From the NCBI GenBank assembly GCA_937873575.1, contig CALMPK010000273.1, positions 1 to 36,618 of the forward strand: a stretch of DNA of 36,618 bases, in the 5' to 3' direction. Of this stretch, positions 24,109 to 34,108 are shown one piece after another. The translations under genes were made by a program, and so were the position numbers. Numbering within the stretch: position 1 is the first letter of the stretch; each line of letters opens with the position of its first letter. The notes under the pieces are model-generated. The model did not search any database. It worked only from the letters and a program-made list of their open reading frames with translations, and was not told the DNA's origin. The DNA comes from an uncultured Hyphomicrobiaceae bacterium (GTDB taxonomy: Bacteria > Pseudomonadota > Alphaproteobacteria > Rhizobiales > Hyphomicrobiaceae).

Positions 24109-25338
24109 TCAAACCCGCCCCATCCGCACGTCCTCCTCCGGATTGGCGCTGATCTTGTGGATGGAGAGGTCGGCGCCGCGGCGCTGGTCGGCGTCGCTCA
24201 TGCGAAGCCCGAGTGCCATGTCCACGAGCGTGTAGATCACCGAACCGGCGAGCAAACCGAATGCGGCGCCACCAACGCTGCCGACAACCTGCGAGGCGAG
24301 CGAGACGCCGCCGAGCCCGCCCATCGCCTCGAGACCGAAGATGCCGGCGGCGATGCCGCCCCACAGTCCGCATAGCCCGTGCAGCGGCCACACGCCGAGC
24401 ACGTCGTCGATCTTCCACCGGTTGCTCGCCACCTGGAACATCTGCACGAACAGGAAGCCGGCGACGGCGCCCGTCGCAAGCGCGCCGATCGGATGCATGA
24501 TGTCGGAGCCGGCGCAAACGGCGACGAGACCGGCAAGTGCGCCGTTGTGGACGAAGCCAGGATCGTTGCGGCCGGCGACGAGGGCCGAGAGGATGCCGCC
24601 CACCATCGCCATCAGCGAGTTCATGGCGACGAGGCCGGAGATGCCGGTGACGCTCTGCGAGCTCATGACGTTGAAGCCGAACCAGCCGACGCAAAGCATC
24701 CACGAGCCCATGGCGAGCCACGGGATGGACGACGGCGGGATGCCGGCAATGCCGCCGCGTTCGTAGCGGCCGACACGCGCGCCAAGGCGCAATACCGCGC
24801 CGAGCGCCACCCATCCGCCGAAGGCATGCACGACGATGGAGCCGGCGAAATCGCGGAACGCGCCGCCGAGCATGCCTTTGAATAGCGTGTCCTGGATGCC
24901 GAAGTTCGAGTTCCAGACGGTGCCCTCGATCAGCGGGTAGGCGACGCCCACGATCAGCGCCGTCGCCGCAACCTGCGGGCCGAAGTTGGCGCGCTCGGCG
25001 ATGCCACCCGAGACGATCGCGGGGATCGCCGCCGCGAAAGTGCAGAGGAAGAAGAATTTGACGAGGCTGAAGCCGTTCGGCAGGAAGCCCTCCGCTCCGC
25101 CCGAGAGGCCCGCTGCCCCGACGAAGAAGGTCACGCCATAGGCGAGCCAGTAGCCGATGAAGAAGTAGGCGACTGTCGAGACGGCGAAGTCGACCAGGAT
25201 TTTCACGAGCGCGTTGACCTGGTTCTTGTGGCGAACCGTGCCGACCTCGAGAAACGCGAAGCCGCCGTGCATCGCGAACACGAGTATGGCGCCCATCAGC
25301 AGAAAAAAGACGTCCGTGCCGGCCTGAAGTTTTTCCAT
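24109..25338 (-). CDS. amt: Ammonium transporter (Amt family)
   Basis: An inner-membrane ammonium channel of 409 residues with about eleven TM segments. Family motifs are 'FLEVGTVRHKNQVNALVKIL' in the first TMs, 'EGTVWNS' at the entry, 'AGSIVVHAFGGWVALGAVL' with the first pore histidine, 'GWFGFN', and 'GVWPLHGLCGLWGG' with the second pore histidine. There is no PII gene (glnK) next to it, although glnK-amtB is the usual order in proteobacteria, so its PII partner would be encoded elsewhere. The ATG has a GGGGGAA site upstream. A weak sigma-54-like element lies about 90 bp before the start. Confidence 0.95.
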   Translation of the reverse strand: MEKLQAGTDVFFLLMGAILVFAMHGGFAFLEVGTVRHKNQVNALVKILVDFAVSTVAYFFIGYWLAYGVTFFVGAAGLSGGAEGFLPNGFSLVKFFFLCTFAAAIPAIVSGGIAERANFGPQVAATALIVGVAYPLIEGTVWNSNFGIQDTLFKGMLGGAFRDFAGSIVVHAFGGWVALGAVLRLGARVGRYERGGIAGIPPSSIPWLAMGSWMLCVGWFGFNVMSSQSVTGISGLVAMNSLMAMVGGILSALVAGRNDPGFVHNGALAGLVAVCAGSDIMHPIGALATGAVAGFLFVQMFQVASNRWKIDDVLGVWPLHGLCGLWGGIAAGIFGLEAMGGLGGVSLASQVVGSVGGAAFGLLAGSVIYTLVDMALGLRMSDADQRRGADLSIHKISANPEEDVRMGRV

Positions 25339-25425
25339 GCCGTTCGTTCCCCCAAAGTAGAAAAGACTGATTTTTGTGCAGATCGCCGCCTGGAATGGCG
25401 GATTGCCGCATGAGAGTGCGACATG

Positions 25426-25442
25426 ACCAAGTTTTATGCCAA
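25426..25442 (-). promoter_or_regulatory. Weak sigma-54-like promoter element for amt
   Basis: On the minus strand the sequence reads TTGGCATAAAACTTGGT, close to TTGGCACN5TTGCW but with GG in place of the key GC at -12. Amt genes are classic NtrC/sigma-54 targets under nitrogen limitation, and the distance of about 90 bp to the start codon fits. The -12 mismatch makes this tentative. Confidence 0.3.
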
Positions 25443-25551
25443 CTCATGGCTCGTAGAAAATTGCCATTAATAACAATCGACTTTTCGTTCCTGGCAAGCG
25501 ACGGCCGCCGATCTGCGGCCCATTATTTAGGCACAAAACGGCGATCCGGCG

Positions 25552-25563
25552 CCTAATATTAGG
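25552..25563. promoter_or_regulatory. Perfect 12-bp palindrome CCTAATATTAGG
   Basis: An exact palindrome with partly symmetric GCG/GCG flanks, in the intergenic region about 215 bp upstream of amt. Such AT-core dyads bind dimeric regulators. No specific regulator is suggested. Confidence 0.3.
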
Positions 25564-25819
25564 GCGCTGCTTGTGAGGTCATTGTTTTTCCGAGAGGTTT
25601 CGCGCCCGAGATGCCGATGCGCGAGGCTCGCTCGTCATCCGAGCGCGCGGCGGTGTGCTCGAATCTGTTCGATGCCCACGCCGTCCTGCGGCCGGCAGCG
25701 GCGCCGAGCCATGCTGCGCGGCTTCGCCCGTTTCCGGTCTGGCGCAAAGTGAACGCAACGTCGCGCACGAGCCTGAACAGGCTCATGCCGGTTGCACCCC
25801 GGGGCAGGTGTCGCTTCGC

Positions 25820-26746
25820 TTAGCGCACGCGCCGGGGGTTCATGTAGAGGTCGTTCTCCTGGCGCTCGATCGTCGCTTCCAGGCGGCCGCTCTTCACGTC
25901 CCGGTAGAGCTGCTTCATGTGCCGCCGGCATCCGCCGTTGAACAGGATCATCGACACCAGCATCTTCATCACGGTCATCAGGCGGCGGTCGGCGACTCCC
26001 TGCTTCACGTGGCAGGTCCAGTAGCCGCCGAGTGTCAGCACGTGGCCGTCGAGATAGCCGACGATCTCACCCTTCTGATCGTAGAGCGTGTAGTCGCCGC
26101 CGAGATTGATGAAGTCGCGACGCAGGACGTAGAAATCCGGGTTGCCGGAATCGTCGATCAGGAAGAACGAGAAATACTCGGGCAGCAGCGGCCACTTGTT
26201 GGCCGAGCGCTCGAGATAGATGACGTAATTGTCGTCGGTCGTGTTGATCGAGTAGGTGGTGACCGGCAATCCGCGCGCGCCGAACGTCTGGGCCAGCGAG
26301 CGCGCCAGCATCAGGTCCATCGTCGCGCGCCAGTTGAGGTTTTCCGAGAACAGCTTCACGACGAGGCGCTTGTCGGTCCCCTGCTTGTCCTTCCAGAGGT
26401 CCTTGCGGTAGGCCAGCAGTCCGGTGCGCTCGCCGTTCTCGATGATCTCGCCGAAGACGTCCATGTCCTTGGTGAACTGACGCGACTTGGCGCGGTTGCG
26501 GGCGTGCTTGTAGACGCCGAACTCCACCGAGTTGAGGTTGGTGATCCAGATGTCGGCGACGAATTTCAGCCAGCCATCCTTGTTCTTGCTTTCCTCGGCA
26601 AGCTTGCGGTCGCGCCGTGTCGGGGCCTCGTCGGCGGCGGGCGCATTGCCCGAACGCGCAATAACCTCGGCGCGGGCGTCACGTGCTGCCTCGTTGGCGG
26701 CGGCCTCGGCCTCGCGCGCGATCACGGCGGCAGAGCTGTCGGTCAT
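25820..26746 (-). CDS. Conserved-looking hypothetical protein, 308 residues
   Basis: I do not recognise a family. The start ATG 26746 follows AAGGAGA at an ideal distance; the frame extends to 26794. Residues 1-55 are Ala/Glu/Arg-rich and probably disordered. From about 58 a well-ordered region begins: 'GWLKFVADIWITNLNSVEFG', 'YKHARNRAKSRQFTKDMDVF', 'LLAYRKDLWKDKQ', 'LVVKLFSENLNWRATMDLML', 'YVIYLERSANKWPLLPEYFS', and near the end 'MILFNGGCRRHMKQLYRDVK'. The mix of aromatic and charged residues and the lack of low complexity suggest a real globular soluble domain. There is no signal peptide, no Walker motif, and no obvious metal site. It stands alone, with 285 bp between its start and the yggS stop. 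Confidence 0.75.
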   Translation of the reverse strand: MTDSSAAVIAREAEAAANEAARDARAEVIARSGNAPAADEAPTRRDRKLAEESKNKDGWLKFVADIWITNLNSVEFGVYKHARNRAKSRQFTKDMDVFGEIIENGERTGLLAYRKDLWKDKQGTDKRLVVKLFSENLNWRATMDLMLARSLAQTFGARGLPVTTYSINTTDDNYVIYLERSANKWPLLPEYFSFFLIDDSGNPDFYVLRRDFINLGGDYTLYDQKGEIVGYLDGHVLTLGGYWTCHVKQGVADRRLMTVMKMLVSMILFNGGCRRHMKQLYRDVKSGRLEATIERQENDLYMNPRRVR

Positions 26747-27031
26747 GGGGCGGTCTCCTTCGTGTGGCCTGGCGGGTGGCCTTAGCGCGGCCATTGGCTC
26801 GGGACGCAGGAGACGAAAGTCCGAGCAGCGCGCGAATCACATCGTTCAAGCCTAGCAGGCGATGCGGAGGGAATGAGGCGGGGGAGCCCCGAATGCTGGG
26901 GAAAGCTCGGCCGCCGCGCCGGAAGGAGCCGCGATAACAGTTTTTTGCGAGCGCAGCTCGCGTAGGGACGCCCCAACAGACCGGAGCCAGCCCTGCGTCG
27001 GCCGCCGGCACATGCCGGTAAATGGAGCGCC

Positions 27032-27715
27032 CTAGCCGCGGTGCCCGAAAATGGCGCTGCCGACACGCACGTCCGTCGCGCCGAACTCGACCGCGGTCTC
27101 GAAATCGTCGCTCATGCCCATCGAGAGGCGCTGCAACCCGGCCTCCCGCGCGAGCTTGGCCAGGAACGCGAAATGCACCGCCGGTTCCTCGTCCACGGGC
27201 GGGATGCACATAAGTCCGGAGATCGTGAGCCCGAGATCGCGGCAGAGCGCCAGGAACGCCGGGACGTCGCGCGGCGGCACGCCCGCCTTCTGCGGCTCCT
27301 CGCCGGTATTGACCTGAACCAGCAGCTCGGGCCGCCGCCCCTGCCGCTCGATCTCGTGCGCGATGGCGCGGGCGATCTTCTCGCGGTCGACGGTGTGGAT
27401 GCAGTCGAACAGCGCCACGGCCTCCGCCGCCTTGTTGGATTGCAGCGGGCCGATGAGGTGCAGCTCCAGGCCCGGCGTCTCGGCTTTCAGCGCCGGCCAC
27501 TTGCCCTTGGCCTCCTGCACCCGGTTCTCGCCGAAAGTGCGCTGGCCCGCCGTGATAGCAGGCCGGATGGCATCGGCGTCGAATGTCTTGGAGACGGCGA
27601 TCAGGCAGACCGAAGCGGCATCGCGCCCGGCACCTTTCGCCGCCACCTCGATCCGCTGGCTGATCTCCCTCAGTCGGGCCGCCACGCCCTCCGCTCCGGT
27701 GCCTGTTCCGTCCAT
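27032..27715 (-). CDS. yggS: YggS family pyridoxal-phosphate homeostasis protein
   Basis: A PLP-binding, apparently non-catalytic protein that controls PLP supply and affects amino- and keto-acid pools. It has 227 residues in a single alanine-racemase-like TIM barrel. The PLP lysine is Lys43 in 'LIAVSKT'. Further family marks are '[14 protein letters not shown]', '[18 protein letters not shown]', '[15 protein letters not shown]', '[11 protein letters not shown]', '[20 protein letters not shown]' and 'VRVGSAIFG'. The start has a GGGGAG site. It is divergent from leuS, the starts being 112 bp apart, so the two may share a promoter region. Confidence 0.96.
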   Translation of the reverse strand: MDGTGTGAEGVAARLREISQRIEVAAKGAGRDAASVCLIAVSKTFDADAIRPAITAGQRTFGENRVQEAKGKWPALKAETPGLELHLIGPLQSNKAAEAVALFDCIHTVDREKIARAIAHEIERQGRRPELLVQVNTGEEPQKAGVPPRDVPAFLALCRDLGLTISGLMCIPPVDEEPAVHFAFLAKLAREAGLQRLSMGMSDDFETAVEFGATDVRVGSAIFGHRG

Positions 27716-27827
27716 GCCGCGCCGTCTCCCCGTCCGCGTCCCCGTGCCTGCCTTGACCGGGGCCGCCTTTCGCGCTCATTACGCCGCAAGACGCATCGAG
27801 AACAAGCGGAACTGGACACGGTCGGCC

Positions 27828-30443
27828 ATGGCCATCGAGAGATACAACGCGCCCGAGCGCGAGAAGCACTGGCAGCAGGCCTGGGACGGGGCGCAGATCT
27901 TCCGCGCCCGCGAGATGAAGGGGCCGAAGTGCTACGTGCTGGAGATGTTCCCCTACCCCTCGGGGCGCATCCACATGGGCCATGTGCGCAATTACACCAT
28001 GGGCGACGTGGTGGCGCGCTATCGCCGCGCCAGGGGCTTCAACGTGCTGCACCCGATGGGCTGGGACGCCTTCGGCATGCCGGCGGAAAACGCCGCGATG
28101 CAGAACAAGACCCATCCCGCGACCTGGACCTACGCCAACATCGACACCATGAAGGGCCAGTTGAAGTCGATGGGCCTCGCGATCGATTGGGACCGTGAGA
28201 TCGCGACCTGCTCCCCCGACTACTACAAGCATCAGCAGAAGCTGTTCCTGGATCTGCTGAAGAAGGGCCTCGCCTACCGCAAATCCTCGAAGGTGAACTG
28301 GGACCCGGTCGATCATACGGTGCTCGCCAACGAGCAGGTGATCGACGGTCGCGGCTGGCGTTCTGGCGCGCTCGTCGAGCAGCGCGAGCTGACGCAGTGG
28401 TTCTTCAAGATCACCGCGTACTCCGAGGAGCTGCTGGAGGCGCTCGGCACGCTCGACAAGTGGCCGGAGAAGGTGCGCCTGATGCAGGCGAACTGGATCG
28501 GCCGCTCCGAGGGCCTCTCCGTGCGCTGGGCGCTCGACGCGGCGACCGCACCGAGCGGAATCGACGAGCTCGAGGTCTACACGACGCGCCCGGATACGCT
28601 GTTTGGCGCATCTTTCCTCGCTGTCGCCGCCGATCATCCGCTCGCCAAGGCGGCGGCGGAGAAGAATGCCGATCTCGCCGCCTTCTGCGAGGAGTGCCGG
28701 CGCATGGGTACGTCGGTGGCGGATCTCGAGACGGCGGAGAAGAAGGGCTTCGACACCGGCATCCGCGCCGTCCACCCGCTCGATCCGGCATGGACGCTGC
28801 CGGTCTACGTCGCCAACTTCGTGCTGATGGAATACGGCACCGGCGCGATCTTCGCCTGCCCGTCGGGCGACCAGCGCGACCTCGACTTCGCGCGGCTCTA
28901 TGATCTGCCCGTGGTGCCGGTGATCCTGCCTCCGGGCGAGGACGCCGCGACCTTCATCGTCAAGGACAAGGCCTATGACGGCGACGGCACAATGATCAAT
29001 TCGCGCTTCCTCGACGGCCTCGACACCAAGGCCGCATTCGAGGAGGTGGCGAAGCGCCTCGAGAATGCAAAGCTCGGCGGCGAGCCGGTGGGTGAGCGCA
29101 AGGTCAATTTCCGCCTGCGCGACTGGGGCATCTCGCGCCAGCGCTACTGGGGCTGCCCCATTCCCGTGATCCACTGCGAGGGCTGCGGCGTGGTGCCCGT
29201 GCCGGCCGCGGATCTGCCGGTGCGCCTCCCTGATGACGCCAGCTTCGACAAGCCCGGAAATCCGCTCGAGCGCCATCCGACCTGGAAGAACGTCGATTGC
29301 CCGAAGTGCGGCAAGGCGGCGCGGCGTGAGACGGACACGATGGACACGTTCGTCGATTCCTCATGGTACTACGCGCGCTTCACCGCCCCGCACGCCACCG
29401 CGCCAATCGACCGTGAGGCGGCCGCCTACTGGCTGCCGGTCGACCAGTACATCGGCGGCATCGAGCACGCGATTCTGCATCTGCTCTATTCGCGCTTCTT
29501 CTTCCGTGCGGTCTCGGATGCGGGCCATGCCTCGAAGAACCTGCGCGAGCCGTTCGCGGCGCTGTTCACCCAGGGCATGGTGACCCACGAGACCTACAAG
29601 TCGGCGGAAGGTGCCTGGCTGCTGCCGACCGACGTGCGTTTCGAGGGCGAAGGCGCGGGACGCGCGGCGGTGGAGGTCGCGACCGGCAAGCCGGCCGTCA
29701 TCGGCTCCATCGAGAAGATGTCGAAGTCGAAGAAGAACCTGGTCGACCCCGACGAGATCATCAGCCACTACGGCGCCGACTGCGCGCGCTGGTTCATGCT
29801 GTCGGACAGTCCGCCCGAGCGCGACGTGATCTGGACGGACGAGGGCATCTCGGCGGCCGGTCGCTTCGTGCAGCGCATCTGGCGCGTGGTGAACGACGCG
29901 GCCGAAAAAGTGCCGGCCGTGGGTGTGGCGAATCCGGGCGAAGCAGGCCCCGAAGGGCAGGCGCTCCGGCGCGCCGCGCACAAGGCGCTGGATGGCGTCG
30001 GCCGCAACATCGAGGGGCTGCGCTTCAACGTCGCCGTCGCTCAGCTCTATGAGTTGACGAATACGCTTTCAGCAGTAATGGGCAAGTCTGAGGACAACCT
30101 CGGCTGGAGCATTCGCGAAGCAACCGAGCTGCTCGTGAAGATGTTCGCCCCGATGATGCCGCATCTCGCTGAAGAATGCTGGACGCGGCTTGGTTACAAC
30201 ACCTTGCTCGCCAAAGAACCTTGGCCGGAGGCCGATCCGGGCTTGCTCGTTGACGATAGCGTGACCGTTGCCGTACAGGTGAACGGCAAGCGGCGTGACG
30301 AGATGACCATCTCGCGCACCGCCAGCAAGGACGAGGTCGAGGCAGCCGCGCTGCGGCTCGAATCCGTCGTTCGGGCGCTCGAGGGGCGGCAGGTCAAGAA
30401 GATCATCGTGGTGCCGCAGAGGATCGTGAATGTGGTCGGCTAG
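27828..30443 (+). CDS. leuS: Leucyl-tRNA synthetase
   Basis: It charges tRNA-Leu with leucine, using a class I Rossmann core and an editing domain. It has 871 residues, normal for bacterial LeuRS. The HIGH-type signature is '[20 protein letters not shown]' (HMGH at 49-52), the KMSKS loop is at 630-634 ('[17 protein letters not shown]'), and '[13 protein letters not shown]' is the T-rich part of the CP1 editing domain. The C-terminal '[13 protein letters not shown]' is the beta-domain before the tail. The open frame reaches back to 27363, overlapping yggS, but ATG 27828 starts the conserved '[16 protein letters not shown]' block. It overlaps lptE by 14 bp and leads the leuS-lptE-holA operon. 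Confidence 0.98.
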   Translation: MAIERYNAPEREKHWQQAWDGAQIFRAREMKGPKCYVLEMFPYPSGRIHMGHVRNYTMGDVVARYRRARGFNVLHPMGWDAFGMPAENAAMQNKTHPATWTYANIDTMKGQLKSMGLAIDWDREIATCSPDYYKHQQKLFLDLLKKGLAYRKSSKVNWDPVDHTVLANEQVIDGRGWRSGALVEQRELTQWFFKITAYSEELLEALGTLDKWPEKVRLMQANWIGRSEGLSVRWALDAATAPSGIDELEVYTTRPDTLFGASFLAVAADHPLAKAAAEKNADLAAFCEECRRMGTSVADLETAEKKGFDTGIRAVHPLDPAWTLPVYVANFVLMEYGTGAIFACPSGDQRDLDFARLYDLPVVPVILPPGEDAATFIVKDKAYDGDGTMINSRFLDGLDTKAAFEEVAKRLENAKLGGEPVGERKVNFRLRDWGISRQRYWGCPIPVIHCEGCGVVPVPAADLPVRLPDDASFDKPGNPLERHPTWKNVDCPKCGKAARRETDTMDTFVDSSWYYARFTAPHATAPIDREAAAYWLPVDQYIGGIEHAILHLLYSRFFFRAVSDAGHASKNLREPFAALFTQGMVTHETYKSAEGAWLLPTDVRFEGEGAGRAAVEVATGKPAVIGSIEKMSKSKKNLVDPDEIISHYGADCARWFMLSDSPPERDVIWTDEGISAAGRFVQRIWRVVNDAAEKVPAVGVANPGEAGPEGQALRRAAHKALDGVGRNIEGLRFNVAVAQLYELTNTLSAVMGKSEDNLGWSIREATELLVKMFAPMMPHLAEECWTRLGYNTLLAKEPWPEADPGLLVDDSVTVAVQVNGKRRDEMTISRTASKDEVEAAALRLESVVRALEGRQVKKIIVVPQRIVNVVG

Positions 30444-31023
30444 TAGGCGGAGTGACAGAGCCGGTAGCGCCGGTCGTCCCGGCGTCGTGGGGCAGCGCGC
30501 GAACCGCGCACCGCTCGCGGCGGCCCTCGCGCTGATGACCGTTTCTACACTCCTGTCCGCATGCTCCGACGGTGGCTTCCGCCCGCTCTATGGCACGGCC
30601 GCGATCGGCGGCGCCGATGTTTCGGAGCGGCTTGCCGCAGTCGAGGTGGCGCCGGTGCCGGGCCGCGTCGGCCAGCGAATCCGCAACGAGATCGTGTTCC
30701 AGCCCCCCGGCGGCGGCGGTGCCGCGCCACCCGCCTATCGGCTGGAGCTGGTGCTGCGCGAGTCGGTCAGCTCAACGCTCGTCAAGGTCAGCGGTGACGC
30801 CTCGGGATCGGTCTATTCGATCGACGCTGACTTCCGTCTGATCCGCGTCGCCGACAAGCAGGTCGTGCTGCAAGGCAAGAGCGCCGGGCGCGCCGGCTTC
30901 GAGCGCTTCAACTCGGTCTTCTCGAATATTCGCGCCCGCCAGGACGCGGAGGACCGCGTCGCGGCCACCGTCGCCCAGGACCTCAAGACGCGCCTCGCTG
31001 CATTCCTCTCCAACGCGGCCTAG
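30430..31023 (+). CDS. lptE: LPS-assembly lipoprotein LptE
   Basis: The outer-membrane lipoprotein plug that supports LptD in inserting LPS into the outer leaflet. It has 197 residues. A long basic n-region precedes a hydrophobic core and the lipobox 'LLSACSDG', with Cys45 as the lipidated residue. The mature part begins '[13 protein letters not shown]', a hallmark of alphaproteobacterial LptE, and contains 'RIRNEIVFQ', 'YRLELVL', '[18 protein letters not shown]' and the helix '[20 protein letters not shown]'. The unusually long n-region suggests that a later start is possible, but none with a clear ribosome-binding site was found. It overlaps leuS by 14 bp and precedes holA. Confidence 0.9.
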   Translation: MWSASRRSDRAGSAGRPGVVGQRANRAPLAAALALMTVSTLLSACSDGGFRPLYGTAAIGGADVSERLAAVEVAPVPGRVGQRIRNEIVFQPPGGGGAAPPAYRLELVLRESVSSTLVKVSGDASGSVYSIDADFRLIRVADKQVVLQGKSAGRAGFERFNSVFSNIRARQDAEDRVAATVAQDLKTRLAAFLSNAA

Positions 31024-31091
31024 CCGCGTCGGCGGGCCGGGCCGCCGTGGTGTCACCGCATCGTCAAGCGCTGCGCCATCCGGGAGCGGGC

Positions 31092-32126
31092 ATGGTCGCC
31101 ATCAAACCTCAAACCGTCCAGCGTTTCCTCGCGGACCCTGACCGCCAGCTCTCCGCCTTTCTGTTTCACGGCACCGATCCGGGCCTTGTCTCCGAGCGCG
31201 CGCAGAAGCTCGCCCGTTTGCTCGCCGAGCGTGAAAGCCCGCCAGGGGAGCTGATCCGGCTCGACGACGCCGATCTCGACGGTGACCGCGACCGGCTCGG
31301 CGTGGAACTGCGCACCCTGCCGATGTTCGGCGGGCGCAAGGTCGTGCGGGTCACCACCGGCCGCATCATCAACGCCACCATGCTGAAGGAACTGGTCGAG
31401 GCCGGCGATCTCGCGGGGGTGCTGGTGGTCGAGGCCGGCAACCTCAAGGCGACCGACACGCTGCGAGCGGCGTTCGAGAAGTCTGCCGCTGCTGCGGCGG
31501 TCGCATGCTACGCGGACGAGGCCCGCGATCTCGAAGGTGTCGTTCGCGAGGTGCTGGACGCGGCGGGCCTCGCCATCACGCCCGATGCGCGTGCTCTGCT
31601 GGTCGGCCGGCTCGGCGCTGACCGCGCCTTGTCGCGTGCCGAGGTGGAGAAGCTGGCGCTCTACGCCCAAGGCAAGGCGCGCGGCGGCGGCATGATCGAC
31701 GCGGACGACGTGGACGCCATCGTCGGCGATGCCGCCGAGCTTGCGGTGGACCGCATCGTCAATGCCGCGGCGGGCGGCGACGCGGCCGGCGCCGTCAACG
31801 AGCTGTCGCGGGCGGTGAACTCGGGTGAGAGCCCGCAGATGGTGATCCTGGCGCTTCTGCGCCACCTACATCGCTTGCACCGTATCCGTGCGGAGATGGA
31901 CCGGGGAGCCGGGCTCGACCAGGCCCTGCGCCAGTTGCGCCCGCCGCTGCACTTCAAGGCACGCGATGCATTCACCGCGCAGTTGCGCCGCTGGTCCATA
32001 CCGGCGCTCGACCGGGCCATCGCCGCGACGGCCGACGCGCTCAAGTCCGCGCGCCTCACATCGGCACTGGAGGACGTGATCGTGGAGCGGCTACTGCTAT
32101 CGCTGGCGAGCCAGGCGCGGCGGTAG
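31092..32126 (+). CDS. holA: DNA polymerase III subunit delta
   Basis: The clamp-loader wrench subunit that opens the beta clamp. It has 344 residues from ATG 31092, preferred over 31047 because of GGGAG just upstream and because 'KPQTVQRFL' is the normal opening. Conserved stretches: '[20 protein letters not shown]' at the start of the AAA-like domain, '[15 protein letters not shown]' that binds the clamp, '[20 protein letters not shown]', and '[17 protein letters not shown]'. The C-terminal collar is '[19 protein letters not shown]'. It starts 68 bp after lptE in the leuS operon. parB and other genes that often follow in Hyphomicrobiales are not here; argB comes next after 254 bp. Confidence 0.95.
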   Translation: MVAIKPQTVQRFLADPDRQLSAFLFHGTDPGLVSERAQKLARLLAERESPPGELIRLDDADLDGDRDRLGVELRTLPMFGGRKVVRVTTGRIINATMLKELVEAGDLAGVLVVEAGNLKATDTLRAAFEKSAAAAAVACYADEARDLEGVVREVLDAAGLAITPDARALLVGRLGADRALSRAEVEKLALYAQGKARGGGMIDADDVDAIVGDAAELAVDRIVNAAAGGDAAGAVNELSRAVNSGESPQMVILALLRHLHRLHRIRAEMDRGAGLDQALRQLRPPLHFKARDAFTAQLRRWSIPALDRAIAATADALKSARLTSALEDVIVERLLLSLASQARR

Positions 32127-32253
32127 GTTGCTTTCCGATCGGTGCCGACAGTTGCGGTTCCTCCGGCCCGAATGGATCCGAGGCGGGAAACGCGCTTGTC
32201 CAGGCGGTTCAGCTCCGGGCGAGACGGGTCCCCCTTCCGCTACCCGTGAAGAG

Positions 32254-32266
32254 CCCCCCCCCCCCC
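32254..32266 (+). repeat. Run of 13 C residues upstream of argB
   Basis: A homopolymer of 13 C at 32254-32266, about 115 bp before the argB ATG, in an otherwise gene-free 254-bp stretch. Long mononucleotide runs are prone to slippage in the cell and to length errors in sequencing. An open frame starting at GTG 32246 would read through this run and join argB in frame, but it lacks conserved sequence. Confidence 0.85.
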
Positions 32267-32380
32267 AAACTCGTTGAGGCCGGGGGCGGACGCGATATAA
32301 CCGTGCCGCCGGAGGGCCCGCGCCTACCCGGTTTGCCCGTTATCGTGGAGCAGGCTCCACACCTCGCCCAGGACAAGACC

Positions 32381-33349
32381 ATGACCAAGCTGCACGCGAC
32401 CGAGAGGCCGTCGACCGATGCCGACACCACCGGCGTCACCGCGCCGCTCAAGGCGCGCATCCTCGCCGAGGCGCTGCCGCACATGATCCGCTACGACGAG
32501 CAGACGGTGGTCATCAAGTTCGGCGGCAATGCGATGGGCGATCAGGCGCTGGCGGATGCATTCGCCAAGGACGTCGTCTACCTCAAGCAATCGGGTATCA
32601 ACCCGGTGGTCGTGCACGGTGGCGGGCCGCAGATCGCCAACATGCTGAAGAAGCTCGAGATCAAGAGCGAGTTCGTGCATGGCCTGCGGAAGACCGACAA
32701 GCCGACGGTCGAGATCGTCGAAATGGTTCTCGCCGGCGCCATCAACAAGGAGATCGTCTCGGCGATCAACCGGCAGGGCGGCAAGGCGGTCGGCATCTGC
32801 GGCAAGGATGCGAACCTGATGGTCGCCAAGAAGATCACCGAGATGCCGCATCCGGAATCGAACCAGATGCAGGCGGTGGACATCGGCTATGTCGGTGACC
32901 CGGTCGAGGTCAATCCGCACATCATCGACGTGATCTCGAAGTCGGACCTCATTCCGGTGGTCGCGCCGATCGGTCAGGACCGCGAGGGGCAGACGCTCAA
33001 CATCAACGCCGACACGTTCGCCTCCGCGCTCGCCGCGCGCATGAAGGCGAAACGCCTGCTGCTTCTGACCGACGTTGCGGGCGTTCTCGACAAGGACAAG
33101 AAGCTGATCTCGGACCTCTCGATCGATCAGGCGCGCGCACTCATCCGCGACGGCACGATCTCCGGCGGCATGATCCCGAAGATCGAGGGGTGCATCGAGG
33201 TCGTCGAGGCGGGTGTCGAAGCCGTCGTCATCATCGACGGTCGCGTGCCCCATTGCGTGCTGCTGGAGCTGCTCACCGAGCATGGCGTCGGCACGCTGGT
33301 CGGACGCCGCGTCGGCAAGCCGGCCTCTGCGGCGAAGCGCGCGGTCTAG
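32381..33349 (+). CDS. argB: Acetylglutamate kinase
   Basis: It phosphorylates N-acetylglutamate with ATP, the second step of arginine synthesis and often the point of arginine feedback. It has 322 residues. Amino-acid-kinase motifs: '[13 protein letters not shown]' for ATP, '[15 protein letters not shown]' for the acetylglutamate site, '[16 protein letters not shown]', '[18 protein letters not shown]' and '[20 protein letters not shown]'. The N-terminal helix before the core ('[20 protein letters not shown]') is the type that builds the arginine-sensitive hexamer, so feedback by arginine is expected. ATG 32381 is used with AGGACAAG upstream. The HAD nucleotidase gene begins 13 bp after its stop. 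Confidence 0.98.
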   Translation: MTKLHATERPSTDADTTGVTAPLKARILAEALPHMIRYDEQTVVIKFGGNAMGDQALADAFAKDVVYLKQSGINPVVVHGGGPQIANMLKKLEIKSEFVHGLRKTDKPTVEIVEMVLAGAINKEIVSAINRQGGKAVGICGKDANLMVAKKITEMPHPESNQMQAVDIGYVGDPVEVNPHIIDVISKSDLIPVVAPIGQDREGQTLNINADTFASALAARMKAKRLLLLTDVAGVLDKDKKLISDLSIDQARALIRDGTISGGMIPKIEGCIEVVEAGVEAVVIIDGRVPHCVLLELLTEHGVGTLVGRRVGKPASAAKRAV

Positions 33350-33362
33350 GCGTGGTCCTGCC

Positions 33363-34103
33363 ATGCCGGGCGAACACGAAGAGACAAAGGGTGCGTCGGC
33401 CAGTACGGCCGCCGGCTCGCGCGCGTTCGATGCCACGCGCATCTGGATCTTCGATCTCGACAACACGCTCTATCCGGCGGACTGCAACCTGTTCGCACAG
33501 ATCGATCAGCGCATGGGCGAGTTCATCCAGCGCTATCTCGACCTGCCGTGGGAGCACGCGCGCTATCTGCAGAAGCATTACTACCGGCGGTACGGCACGA
33601 CGCTCGCCGGGTTGATGCGCGAGCACAACATGCACCCCGATGCGTTCCTGGAGTACGTGCATGACATCGATCTGTCGCCGGTTCCCGAACATCCCGAACT
33701 CGCCGCCGAGCTCGAGCGGCTTCCCGGGCGCAAACTGATCTTCACGGCGGGCTCGCGCCGCCATGCGGAGAACGTGGCTGGCAAGCTCGGCGTCCTGCAT
33801 CTCTTCGAGGACATCTGCGACATCGTCGCGACCGGGTATGTGCCGAAGGAGCAGCGCGAAGCCTACGACAAGATGATCCGCGCGCACGGCGTATCACCCG
33901 AGCAGGCGGCGATGTTCGAAGACATGCCGCACAACCTCGTCGCGGCGCACGACCTCGGCATGACCACGGTTCTCGTGCATTCGAGCTACATGGATCATCC
34001 CGCGCAGGCGAAGATCAAGACGTGGAAGTCACCGCCTCTGCACGTCCACCACATGACGGAAGATCTCGCACGCTTCCTGAAGACGATCCCGGCCGCGAAG
34101 TAA
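33363..34103 (+). CDS. Pyrimidine 5'-nucleotidase-type HAD hydrolase
   Basis: A HAD-superfamily phosphatase of 246 residues. Motif I is 'IWIFDLDNTLYPADCN' (Asp31 nucleophile, Asp33 acid/base), motif II the Thr in 'KLIFTAGSRRHAENV', motif III the Lys around 'YVPKEQREAYDKM', and motif IV 'AAMFEDMPHNLVAAH'. The alpha-helical cap between motifs I and II ('GEFIQRYLDLPWEHARYLQK') is that of the SDT1/TIGR01993 group, pyrimidine 5'-nucleotidases acting on nucleoside monophosphates. Substrate is inferred from this group. It follows argB by 13 bp, an arrangement common in Hyphomicrobiales, yet a link with arginine synthesis is not established. Its stop faces that of the cNMP-binding gene with 5 bp between. 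Confidence 0.9.
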   Translation: MPGEHEETKGASASTAAGSRAFDATRIWIFDLDNTLYPADCNLFAQIDQRMGEFIQRYLDLPWEHARYLQKHYYRRYGTTLAGLMREHNMHPDAFLEYVHDIDLSPVPEHPELAAELERLPGRKLIFTAGSRRHAENVAGKLGVLHLFEDICDIVATGYVPKEQREAYDKMIRAHGVSPEQAAMFEDMPHNLVAAHDLGMTTVLVHSSYMDHPAQAKIKTWKSPPLHVHHMTEDLARFLKTIPAAK

Positions 34104-34108
34104 CGGGA

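Larger units (their letters stand above)
25339..25819. other. 481-bp region without a gene upstream of amt
   Basis: This region separates the amt start from the stop of the unknown 308-residue gene. The amt-proximal 220 bp are AT-richer than anything nearby and hold likely regulatory DNA: the sigma-54-like element at 25426-25442 and the palindrome at 25552-25563. The distal part is GC-rich and contains the hairpin GAGCCTG-AA-CAGGCTC at 25769-25784, which may end the 308-residue gene's transcript but has no T-run. I see no supported coding frame. Confidence 0.6.

Noticed and set aside
24103-24118. GCGGGTTCAAACCCGC looked like the T-arm of a tRNA.
   Set aside because: It overlaps the amt stop codon, has only a 2-nt central loop when paired, and no acceptor, D or anticodon arm can be built around it.
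26747-27031. A possible gene in the 285-bp gap between the 308-residue protein and yggS.
   Set aside because: Only short frames without start signals or motifs; nothing beyond weak GC hairpins is visible.
26679-29276. An 865-codon minus-strand frame across leuS and yggS.
   Set aside because: Antisense shadow of leuS for most of its length and out of frame with yggS; no family motifs.
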